NCBI GenBank assembly: GCA_020634515.1
Contig: JACKBL010000001.1
Location: forward strand, 558,001-622,000
DNA: 64,000 bases
Origin: Ardenticatenales bacterium
GTDB taxonomy: Bacteria > Chloroflexota > Anaerolineae > Promineifilales > Promineifilaceae
Reading direction: 5' to 3'
Shown here one piece after another: positions 47,284 to 55,123 of the stretch. How positions within the stretch are numbered: the stretch's first letter is position 1; each line of letters opens with the position of its first letter. The notes under the pieces are model-generated. The model was not told the origin of the DNA. It ran no database searches and saw only the letters and a program-made list of their open reading frames with translations. The position numbers and the translations under genes were made by a program.

Positions 47284-47377
47284 CTCCCCGTGGTGGAGAG
47301 GGCCGGCGTCCGCGTCTGAGCCGGGCGGCGAGTGGTAACTACGCCAAAGTAATGCGAATGCCCTCTCACTCGCATTC
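47284..47377 (-). ncRNA. Leader RNA element (pseudoknot) of gene F
   Basis: AAUGCGA/UCGCAUU hairpin, GAGAGGGC loop, GCCCUCUC partner. Nearly identical to that of C. Confidence 0.65.
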
Positions 47378-47433
47378 GGTGGTTGGCAATCCGTATCCAT
47401 TGGGGATGATGTTGCCACCAGTTGCTTGCCGGC

Positions 47434-47469
47434 AGTATACAAAACAGGGCATTACCAAATCATTACCAG
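47434..47469 (-). promoter_or_regulatory. SARP-type operator and promoter of gene F
   Basis: CTGGTAA (47469-47463) and TTGGTAA (47458-47452), -10 TATACT at 47439-47434. Confidence 0.72.
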
Positions 47470-47531
47470 CCCTTGGGGTGGGAATACGCGGGTATTCATG
47501 GTGCATGTTTATTACACGAGAGTGAAAAGGA

Positions 47532-47560
47532 GACGTCCATCCCAAAGTGGGATGGACGTC
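47532..47560 (-). terminator. Terminator of gene G
   Basis: GACGTCCATCCC/GGGATGGACGTC stem followed by TCCTTTTCAC on the minus strand. Confidence 0.7.
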
Positions 47561-47592
47561 AATAGAGAGGAGGAGAACGTGCGTGTAACACA

Positions 47593-47625
47593 AGATTGGT
47601 CCAATCTCTGAGATTGGACCAATCT
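47593..47625. repeat. R4 double palindrome after gene G
   Basis: Same 33-nt element. Confidence 0.85.
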
Positions 47626-47637
47626 AGAAGCGGCCGC

Positions 47638-50364
47638 TTACGGCGTCCAGGGGCTGCTCTGGCCGTCGTAGTTGCCGGACATGAGGACCAGGTCGAGCAG
47701 GTCCACCAGACCCGTCTCGTTCACGTCCGAGTTCTGCTGCCCGCCGCCGCCGCCGTCGGCGCAGGTGTTGTTGCCCGTGCCGAAGTCGGCGCCGATGCAG
47801 GTGGCGTCCGCCAGCGTGATTTCGTTGTCGTCGTTGGCGTCGCCGCCGAGGAGGAGGACGGTCGCCGGGCTGATGAGGCCGTTGGCGTCCGGGCCGCTGG
47901 CGGTGAAGGCGTGGGCGTAGTCGGTGGCGCTGTCCGCGGTGGTGGGCAGGTGCAGGGGGGCGTCGCTGTAGAGGTAGACGACTTCGTCCAGCACCGCGCC
48001 CAGCGGAGTGGTGGTGTACGCGCCGGAACTGGCGCTGCTGCCGTTGCCTAACTCAACCGCCGTGGCCCGGTTGGCGACGTCGAACACCTGGATGGTGGCC
48101 CCACTGTCGTTGGGCCGCCCTTCGCGGTCGATGAAGCCGGTGAAGCGGAGGTCGATGACGATGATTTCACCGTCGTTGGTGTCCAGGATGAGGCGCAGGC
48201 CGCTCCCTTCCTCCGCACCGAAGCCGCCGTTGTTCACGTACACCTTCACCCCGGCCTGGGCCGCGCTGGCCAGCAGGGCCGGGTCGGTGGCCACGTCGAA
48301 GATGGCCGTGCCGGCAGCAATCGAGGTCATGTCCAGCGTAATCACCTGGTTGTCCACGCCCGCCGCGTCCGCGTCCGGCTCCTGGCGGTAGCAGTGACCC
48401 GTTATCACGCCGGAGGTGGCCGTGTCCAGGACGCAGCCACCCGCGCCGCCGGCAAAGGTGCTGGCCGCCGCGCTGTTCAGGGTCAGGCGGGTGTCGTCGT
48501 AGGTGAGTTCAAACTGCACCCCGTACAGCCCCGCCGCGTCCACGTCCACGGTGGTGATGAAGGTCTCCCCGTTGAACACCTCTCGCTGCTCCAGGGCGGT
48601 GTCCGTCGGGTCGGGGGCGAAGAACAGTTCGGAGAAGGTGGGGTTGGTCACGTCCAGCGGTCCCGTGCCGCCGCTGCCGTCGCCGCTTGCCGCGCCGGCG
48701 CGCGCGCCCCAGGAATTGTACTGCGCGTCCAGGTTGCTGGCGCCGTCGTGCTGGATGCCGTTGCCGCCGTTGGCCTTGAACAGGTTGCCGCGCACGGTGA
48801 CCACGCCGCCCAGGGCCACGCCGCTGTCGATTTGCAGGCCGGCGTCGGTGTTGTCGTGGAGGTAGCCGCTGACCAGCTTGAAGGAGGTGACGTCCGCCGC
48901 CACCTGTACGCCGTCTTCCCAATGCCGGATTTCGCAGCCGTCCACGATGAGGTTGTCGCCGCCGGACTGTACCAGGATGGCCGGGAAGAGGCTGTTGCCG
49001 CCCGCGCCACCCGGGTCGCCGTCCAGCACGCCGCCGGCGGCGCAATCCACGGTCACGTCCGCGGCGGTGATGGTCAGCGCGGGTGAGCCGGGGGCGAGTG
49101 TGGCCCCGTTCAGGTCGATGGTCAGCCCCGGTTTATTCACGATGGCCCCCAGATAAATCGTTCCCGGCGTCAATGTGATCGTTTCACCCGGATTGGCGGC
49201 ATCTACCAGTGCTTGCAGTGATTCCGACTCTGCTTTGTAAATCACGGAGTCCACGTTCACAGTTGTCCCATCATAGGAATTGGCTATTGCCAGGTAGGTG
49301 TAGCTGCCGATGGTGAATGCCCGCCAGGAAATAGCTGAGTGCGCGGGGATAGCCTGTATCTCGACGAAGGAACTGCCATTCCAGCGATAAATGCGCGAAT
49401 CAAGATTAAAGGTTACGCCATCGTAATGGTTGGCCACTGCCAGATACGTTTCAGTACCCATCGAAAACGCTTCCCAATCTTTAGCGCCATTGGTGGGGAT
49501 CGCCTGTACCTCAACGAAGGCGCTGCCATTCCAACGGTAGATATACGAATTGATATTATGGGTTGCCCCATTGCTACTGTTTGCCACCGCCAGGTACGTG
49601 TCACCCCCGATGGTAAAGGCTTCCCAATCAAAGGCGCCATTGGTGGGGATTGCCTGTATTTCCGCGAAAGCGCTGCCATTCCACCGGTAGATCCGCGAGT
49701 CAACGTTGACAGTTGAATCATTGTTGTAGTTGGCCAATGCCAGGTATGAATCATTGCCAATGGTGAACGCCTTCCAATCAGTGGCCCCATTTGTGGGGAT
49801 GGTTTGCACCAAAACAAAGGCGTTCCCATTCCAGCGGTAGATATAAGAATCGGCGTTGTAGCTGGAGTCATTATGGTGACTGGCTACGGCCAGATAAGTA
49901 TCGCTACCGATAGTAAATGATTCCCAGTCAAAGGCTCCGACCGTCGGGATAGCCTGCACTTCGACAAAGGCGCTGCCGTTCCAGCGATAGATACGCGAGT
50001 CAATATGGTACGTTATACCGTTGTGGAGATTGGCCAGCGCCAGGTAGGTGTCGCCCCCAATCGTGAATGCTTCCCAATCATAGGCTGAATTCGTCGGGAT
50101 GGCCTGCGTCTCGATAAACGCGCTGCCGTTCCAACGGTAGATATAGGAGTTGATATTGACGGAAACGTCGTCGCTGGAATTGGCTACGGCCAGATAGGTA
50201 TCGCCCCCAATCGTGAACGCTTCCCAGTCCCAGGCTCTATGTGTGGGGATGTTCTGTATCTGTTGAAAATTCGGATTGGCGGCCTGCGTTATACCATGCA
50301 CGACTAATATCGTGGCGAAAAGTAACGCCGGAAATATGAATCTGTGAGCGATCTTGTGAAGCAT
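47638..50364 (-). CDS. Dockerin paralogue G: seven EPTP/EAR repeats, beta-helix, cohesin-like, dockerin
   Basis: 908 residues, intact; ATG at 50364 preceded by AGGAGG. Signal peptide ends GITQAAN. Seven EPTP/EAR repeats (about 30-385) with individually varied linkers (SSDDVSVNINSYIYRW, HHNDSSYNADSYIYRW). The beta-helix entry (LTPGTIYLGAIVNKPG) differs from F; near-identity to the other copies begins within the beta-helix and continues to the dockerin (GDANDDNEITLAD, SDVNETGLVDLLD). It is the outermost unit and divergent from SARP regulator 2 across a 650-bp spacer. Its promoter and leader are the most diverged of the seven, but structurally conserved. Confidence 0.88.
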   Translation of the reverse strand: MLHKIAHRFIFPALLFATILVVHGITQAANPNFQQIQNIPTHRAWDWEAFTIGGDTYLAVANSSDDVSVNINSYIYRWNGSAFIETQAIPTNSAYDWEAFTIGGDTYLALANLHNGITYHIDSRIYRWNGSAFVEVQAIPTVGAFDWESFTIGSDTYLAVASHHNDSSYNADSYIYRWNGNAFVLVQTIPTNGATDWKAFTIGNDSYLALANYNNDSTVNVDSRIYRWNGSAFAEIQAIPTNGAFDWEAFTIGGDTYLAVANSSNGATHNINSYIYRWNGSAFVEVQAIPTNGAKDWEAFSMGTETYLAVANHYDGVTFNLDSRIYRWNGSSFVEIQAIPAHSAISWRAFTIGSYTYLAIANSYDGTTVNVDSVIYKAESESLQALVDAANPGETITLTPGTIYLGAIVNKPGLTIDLNGATLAPGSPALTITAADVTVDCAAGGVLDGDPGGAGGNSLFPAILVQSGGDNLIVDGCEIRHWEDGVQVAADVTSFKLVSGYLHDNTDAGLQIDSGVALGGVVTVRGNLFKANGGNGIQHDGASNLDAQYNSWGARAGAASGDGSGGTGPLDVTNPTFSELFFAPDPTDTALEQREVFNGETFITTVDVDAAGLYGVQFELTYDDTRLTLNSAAASTFAGGAGGCVLDTATSGVITGHCYRQEPDADAAGVDNQVITLDMTSIAAGTAIFDVATDPALLASAAQAGVKVYVNNGGFGAEEGSGLRLILDTNDGEIIVIDLRFTGFIDREGRPNDSGATIQVFDVANRATAVELGNGSSASSGAYTTTPLGAVLDEVVYLYSDAPLHLPTTADSATDYAHAFTASGPDANGLISPATVLLLGGDANDDNEITLADATCIGADFGTGNNTCADGGGGGQQNSDVNETGLVDLLDLVLMSGNYDGQSSPWTP

Positions 50365-50405
50365 TATTCCTCCTGAGTAAAGGCTTGTCCCGCGTCAGCC
50401 GGGTA

Positions 50406-50495
50406 CTCCCCGTAGCAGAGAAGGCCAGCACCCATCCCTGAGCCGGACAAGTAAATTGAGATTGTTTTGCCGGCATGGGAGCGCCTTCTCATCCC
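50406..50495 (-). ncRNA. Leader RNA element (pseudoknot) of gene G, covarying copy
   Basis: The loop reads GAGAAGGC and its partner GCCUUCUC, where other copies have GAGAGGGC and GCCCUCUC: a compensatory change. The enclosing hairpin is now GGGA/UCCC-type with unrelated sequence. Confidence 0.65.
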
Positions 50496-50544
50496 CGCCC
50501 GCCGCGACGACTTCGCCGGGTGTGGCAACGCCGTCATCGACCTT

Positions 50545-50580
50545 AGTGTAGTAGATGGAGCATTACCAAATCATTACCAG
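50545..50580 (-). promoter_or_regulatory. SARP-type operator and promoter of gene G
   Basis: CTGGTAA (50580-50574) and TTGGTAA (50569-50563), a 12-nt gap, -10 TACACT (50550-50545). A third related CTGGCAA lies 9 bp further upstream. Confidence 0.7.
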
Positions 50581-50615
50581 CATTGCCAGATCGTTAACAC
50601 GGGAGGAGATGGCAC

Positions 50616-50777
50616 GCGCCGCGGCGCGCCACCATGAATGACAACATCTTCCCGGAAGCTGTTCCCCAGGGCCATCATCCGTGACGAAGCTTCCGGGAAG
50701 GTTATTTTCGTAGATTGACAACCTCTTCCCGGAAGCTGTTCCCCAGGGCCATCATCCGTGACGAAGCTTCCGGGAAG
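50616..50777. repeat. Dispersed repeat family R5, locus 1 (two 53-bp units)
   Basis: Units at 50648-50700 and 50724-50777. Each begins CTTCCCGGAAGC and ends GCTTCCGGGAAG. The flank GCGCCGCGGCGC ... AATGACAACAT is shared, inverted, with the second locus at 60690-60860. Confidence 0.8.
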
Positions 50778-50935
50778 ATTATTCTCGTAGGAGGAAAAAG
50801 GGCTTTCTTTGTCGGGATTCTTTTGTTGACGCCTGATGGTAGTTTCTGTATTATCAAAACCACTCACGCCCGTGAGTTTGCCAGATGAAATAACCAATCT
50901 TTGCCTTTGGGAATCAACAACCACTCAGATCCCAG

Positions 50936-50998
50936 AGGTGCGGCGCACTTACAAACGGGATTTTTGTCGCGCGCATTCCGGGAAAGTGCGCCGCACCT
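50936..50998 (+). promoter_or_regulatory. 15-bp perfect hairpin just upstream of SARP regulator 2
   Basis: AGGTGCGGCGCACTT (50936-50950) is fully complementary to 50984-50998; the loop is 33 nt. It ends 19 nt before the start codon, so if transcribed it would sit next to the ribosome site. Confidence 0.6.
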
Positions 50999-51017
50999 GA
51001 GCCGTTACGGGAATCAG

Positions 51018-54000
51018 ATGGCTTCTTTCCACCTAACGCTTTTTGGCTCTTTCCTTGCTGAATGGCAGGGACGTCCCCTTTCCTTCCGCTCTGATAAAAT
51101 CCGGGCGCTTTTGGCGTACCTGGTGGTTGAATCCGGGGCAGCCCATGATCGCTCCGCTCTGGCTAACCTGCTATGGAGCGAAAAAACGGAACCGGATGCG
51201 CACAACAATTTGCGGGTATCGCTTTCCCGCCTGCGGCGCACGCTGCGACCGGTGAGCCAGGGCCTGGGTTCCGAGGTGCTGGACATTGGCCCGCAAACGG
51301 TTCAATTGCGGTTGCCCGCCGACGCGGCGCGCTGCTATATTGATGTGCGCATTTTCGACGAACTCATGCGGACCTGCGCCAATCATCCGCACCGCGCGCT
51401 CACTCACTGCCAGGTGTGTAATCGTCGTTTGCGACAGGCGGCGGCGCTGTATCAGGGGGAGTTTTTGCCGGCATTGTCAGTGCTGCCGAGTCCCGTTTTT
51501 GCCGAATGGCAACAGCGAAAGCAGGAGCATTATCAAGACGAGATGGTGCTGCTGCTGAAGGCACTGGCGACGCATGAGCAGTTGTTGGGTGATTGGAGCC
51601 TGGCGGAGCAATCCTGGCGACGCCTGGTGCAGTTTGTGCCCTGGGAGGAGACGGCGCATCGGGCGTTGATGGGGCTGTTGGCGGAGCGGGGAGAGAGAGA
51701 GGGGGCATTGGCGCAGTATGAGCAGTGCCGGCATATCCTGCGCACGGAACTGGGCATCCCTCCCTCTCACGAAACCATCGAACTGGCCGACGCCCTCAGA
51801 ACAAGCAGAACCGTACCACAGCAGCGAAAACCCTCCCAAACCATGACGGATGCAACCCTACCTCAACCCACCACCCCCTTTGTGGGACGTACCAGAGAAT
51901 TGCGGCAGCTAAAACAGACCCTTCTCGATCCCGCCTACCGCCTGGTTGTCATTACCGGACCGGGCGGCGCCGGCAAAACGCGGTTGGCTCTGGCCGTGAC
52001 CGCGCAGATTGCCGCTTATTTCGAGGACGGCGTACGGTTAGTTTCCCTGGCCGACACACAAAATTACGAACAGGGTCCCGTTTTACCCCACGCGGTAGCC
52101 CATGCATTGCGACTGGACCTGAATGGCCGACAGTCGCCCGCGCGCCAGGTGTTGGATTACCTGCACAGCAGAGACATTTTCCTGTTGCTGGACAATCTGG
52201 AACATTTGATGGGGGAGGAGGCGTTTATCGTTGATCTGCTGCAACACACCAAACGTGTGACCTTGTTAGTGACATCACGGGAACGATTGAGCGTTCAGGC
52301 GGCCTATAACCTGCCGCTTGCGGGTCTGGATGTGCCACCCGCGCATGTGATGGATGTGGAATCCGCTCTGACGTTCGACAGTGTGCGGCTGTTCAATGAA
52401 CGCGCCATGCGGCAACCTCAGGCGGCGGCGCTGGATGACGGGAACGTGGGCTACGTGGCGCGTATCTGCCGGCTGGTGGAAGGGCTGCCGTTGGCGTTGG
52501 AACTGGCGGCGGCCTGGGCCGGCTACCTTACGTATGTGGAGTTGTGCCAGACGGTGGCCGAGAATATGGATATGCTGGGGGTGGAACTCGTGGATATGCC
52601 GGCACGACAACGCAGTATCCGGGCCACCCTGGACAGTTCCTGGCAGCTCCTGGCTCCCCCCCTGCAAACCAACTTGCGACAACTGGCGGTGTTTCGCGGC
52701 GGCTTTCAACGCGAGGCCGCCCTTAAGATCGCCAACACCACGCTCAACAGCCTGAATGCCCTGATAGACAAATCCCTGCTGCGGCGGGATAACGAGGGGC
52801 GATACAACTGGCATCCCCTCGTGCAGCAGTTCGCCGAACAAAAGCTGCAACGGCAACCTGATGCGCAACGGATCTACCATGCCCACGCCCGCTTCTATTT
52901 GACGCTCGTCGCCGACCAGGAACTGGCCCTGACCGGTTGGCAACCACGAGAAGCGGCGGATCGGTTACGCATAGACTGGGAAAATATCCAGCAGGCCATC
53001 GCCTGGGCAGCCCCCCAGGGTGACCTGGAAGCCGTGCAGGGCAGCCTGGCCCCCCTCAGCGAATACTTCGTCCAGGCCAGTCTGACCGAAATGGGCATAT
53101 CCTTGTTCCACGCCATCGAGAAATGGATTAACGAACGCAACACCGCGCCCCCGCCCTTCTTATCGGAATACATTCGCATACATCTGGCGCGGTGCTTGCT
53201 GACGCAAGGCAAAACGAATGAGGCGCTACAGGTCATTGACCAGGTTCTGCGCGTGGACGAAAGGGTGCGCTTGCCGACCCTCCTCCTGGTTACGGCTTAT
53301 TTGCATCGGGGGCGTTGCCTGCAACAGCAGGCCCGTTTTGCGGAAGCCCAGGAGATATTGGAAAAGGCCTTGCAACTGGCCCAGACGGATCAGTTGATCC
53401 ACATCGAAGCGCAGATTCTGGGCAATCTGGCCGGCGTCTATGGCGCGCGCCACCATTTTGACGCGGCCAAAAGCTGTCTGGAAAAGGCGGAAGGCCTGGC
53501 ACATGAGATTGGGAATCGTCGCCTGCTCTGCCACGCGCTGAGTATTTTGAATTCGATTCACTTCAACCAGGGTGACTATGAACGTTCCCTGGAAATAAGT
53601 CAACGTGTCGTTGCCATCAGTCAAGAAATGGATTTCCGCGTGGGTCAGAGCCAGGGGCTTTATCTTCTGGCAGGTGTCTATCGCCAGTTGGGGGCGCTGC
53701 GCGAGGCCCGGCAGGCGGCGGAAAGGGCGCTGCTCTCCGTAGAGGAACGGGGGCATCCCTATGAACAAATGGTTATTCGTCAGCAGATAGCGTTGATGCA
53801 CAACGACATGGGGCTACACTATCAGGCTTATCATGAACTGCTTGACTTGCTGCACACGTGCCGCGAGGGAAAATGGCGCTGGCAGGAAGTGGACATCCTA
53901 ACGGACCTTACCAGGGTTTTGTGTCATTTAGGGGATTATCAGAGGGCGAACCACTACTTTCAGGAGGCGGAGCAACTGGCGGAAGAGATTGGCGCGCTGG

Positions 54001-54578
54001 AGTTTGTTTTCTTGGGGATGGTGGGAGGGTATCTTTTGAACCAGCGGGGCGAGTACGATGCGGCTACGGCTTACTGCTTGCGGGGCTGGGAGGTGGGGGT
54101 AGCCAGTGGGAACAAATTTACGCAGGCTTGCGCACAGTTGTATTTGGGATGGGGTTATGCCGGCATTAACCAATGGCCGGAAAGTGAGACCGCATTCCGC
54201 CTGGCCCTGGACCTGTTCCGACAGACCGGGCAACACCATCGCGCCCTCGAAGCCCGCGCCGGCCTGGCCCACACGCTGCTGCAAAATCAGCAGATCGATC
54301 AGGCCGAACGCGAGGCGCGGCCCGTCTGGGAAAGAATACAGAGTGGAAATATCGACGGCCTGGAAGACCTGGGAATGGCCTGCCTGGTATGTTGTCACAC
54401 ATTGCGGGCGCAAGGAAATACGAAACTGGCGCAGCAGATCATCATCCAGACCGCGCACATCATCAACGCGCGCGCGCAAAAGATCGCGGATGACCGGCTG
54501 CGTCGCTGCTATGTCGAAGGTGTCAAGGCCCATCAAGAGATACTACTGACCGCCTCCAAGCGGAGTAAGAGCCATTGA
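51018..54578 (+). CDS. SARP-family transcriptional regulator 2 (wHTH-BTAD-NB-ARC-TPR)
   Basis: 1186 residues from the ATG at 51018 (MASFHLTLFGSF), chosen by alignment with regulator 1; the longer open frame upstream includes a hairpin and is unlikely to be coding. Winged helix (about 3-95), BTAD (about 100-245, ending EQCRHILRTELGI), NB-ARC ATPase with Walker A GPGGAGKTRLA (about 313), Walker B FLLLDNLEHLM (about 389) and LLVTSRERL, then TPR-like repeats to the C-terminus. Clearly paralogous to regulator 1 but without its 60-residue insert. It is divergent from gene G, whose promoter carries the SARP-like direct repeats, and is the best candidate activator of the array; which of the two regulators acts is unknown. 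Confidence 0.9.
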   Translation: MASFHLTLFGSFLAEWQGRPLSFRSDKIRALLAYLVVESGAAHDRSALANLLWSEKTEPDAHNNLRVSLSRLRRTLRPVSQGLGSEVLDIGPQTVQLRLPADAARCYIDVRIFDELMRTCANHPHRALTHCQVCNRRLRQAAALYQGEFLPALSVLPSPVFAEWQQRKQEHYQDEMVLLLKALATHEQLLGDWSLAEQSWRRLVQFVPWEETAHRALMGLLAERGEREGALAQYEQCRHILRTELGIPPSHETIELADALRTSRTVPQQRKPSQTMTDATLPQPTTPFVGRTRELRQLKQTLLDPAYRLVVITGPGGAGKTRLALAVTAQIAAYFEDGVRLVSLADTQNYEQGPVLPHAVAHALRLDLNGRQSPARQVLDYLHSRDIFLLLDNLEHLMGEEAFIVDLLQHTKRVTLLVTSRERLSVQAAYNLPLAGLDVPPAHVMDVESALTFDSVRLFNERAMRQPQAAALDDGNVGYVARICRLVEGLPLALELAAAWAGYLTYVELCQTVAENMDMLGVELVDMPARQRSIRATLDSSWQLLAPPLQTNLRQLAVFRGGFQREAALKIANTTLNSLNALIDKSLLRRDNEGRYNWHPLVQQFAEQKLQRQPDAQRIYHAHARFYLTLVADQELALTGWQPREAADRLRIDWENIQQAIAWAAPQGDLEAVQGSLAPLSEYFVQASLTEMGISLFHAIEKWINERNTAPPPFLSEYIRIHLARCLLTQGKTNEALQVIDQVLRVDERVRLPTLLLVTAYLHRGRCLQQQARFAEAQEILEKALQLAQTDQLIHIEAQILGNLAGVYGARHHFDAAKSCLEKAEGLAHEIGNRRLLCHALSILNSIHFNQGDYERSLEISQRVVAISQEMDFRVGQSQGLYLLAGVYRQLGALREARQAAERALLSVEERGHPYEQMVIRQQIALMHNDMGLHYQAYHELLDLLHTCREGKWRWQEVDILTDLTRVLCHLGDYQRANHYFQEAEQLAEEIGALEFVFLGMVGGYLLNQRGEYDAATAYCLRGWEVGVASGNKFTQACAQLYLGWGYAGINQWPESETAFRLALDLFRQTGQHHRALEARAGLAHTLLQNQQIDQAEREARPVWERIQSGNIDGLEDLGMACLVCCHTLRAQGNTKLAQQIIIQTAHIINARAQKIADDRLRRCYVEGVKAHQEILLTASKRSKSH

Positions 54579-55123
54579 CGCGCAAGGGGAGCGTCGCCAG
54601 AGGGGTATCCTGGTAATGTGGTGGGGTGGGTGATGCCGGCAAAGCGTGCTTTGCGGCGACTTCTTCATCATTTCCGACTGTTTTGCGTCCTACATGACGA
54701 GCATTCAGCCACTATTCTTGCCTTTGCGGCCGGGTGAGCCACGGATCACGCCACCTTTCAACTTCAGCCACGCCCCTTCAGTACTCTCCCGCCTTCCCCG
54801 CCGGTTGCTCCACACCCCCCTTCCGCCTATAATCCCGCGATCCGTAGCAAGAAATCGGGTTTTGTCCCAGAAAGACCTTTTATCGATGGGGTCGTCTCCC
54901 TTCAACGGGAGTCTGGCGAAATCTACATAACCAACAGCCTTCGACAAGCTCAGGCTGTGTTTCCCCGAAATATCGAGAATGTACATGGGGTCAATGGTAA
55001 ACGCGACAAAAGAGATGACAGGTGGGCGAACATGCGCCCGCTTTCCCTCGTCCTTTCTCGCCCCACTGACCACGATGCTTCAAGGAGGCGAGTTTCCAAC
55101 TCGCCCCATAAGGAGTTTGCGCT
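54579..55123. other. Intergenic region before asd, with small hairpins
   Basis: No ORF supported. Contains GCAAAGC/GCTTTGC near 54641 (possible terminator of SARP 2), an R1 end fragment (GTCTGGCGAAATC near 54910) and AGCCTTCGACAAGCTCAGGCT (54936-54957), an inverted repeat of a type common in many bacteria. Confidence 0.5.
55087..55105 (+). promoter_or_regulatory. Hairpin immediately upstream of asd
   Basis: GGCGAGTT-TCC-AACTCGCC, an 8-bp perfect stem ending 18 nt before the ATG and just before the AAGGAG ribosome site. It could affect initiation; otherwise unexplained. Confidence 0.45.

Larger units (their letters stand above)
27273..50364 (-). other. Tandem array of seven dockerin-bearing paralogues (A-G)
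   Basis: Seven co-directional units at roughly 3.2-kb spacing, starts at 30173, 33487, 36897, 40106, 43245, 47241 and 50364. Each has its own promoter and leader, and A-D, F and G have recognisable 3' hairpins. The C-terminal ~1.5 kb is almost identical among all seven; the N-terminal half is not. Confidence 0.9.

Noticed and set aside
27307..47920. Conserved plus-strand ORFs (MPDMRTRSSRSTRP- and MVVYAPELALLP-type) repeated in every paralogue
   Set aside because: They are antisense to the dockerin coding region and conserved only because the coding strand is nearly identical; no ribosome sites, and their composition is low-complexity.
24809..50364. Cellulosome proper
   Set aside because: Cohesins and dockerins are present, but there are no glycoside hydrolases, CBMs or multi-cohesin scaffoldins; the dockerin partners are propeller proteins.
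24809..50495. CRISPR array or CRISPR-associated genes
   Set aside because: Repeats are kilobase-scale paralogues or isolated palindromes; no regularly spaced short direct repeats and no cas gene.
50901..51017. Upstream extension of SARP regulator 2 to 50901
   Set aside because: The added 39 residues would be encoded by a 15-bp hairpin region, have no counterpart in regulator 1, and the internal ATG at 51018 aligns with its start.
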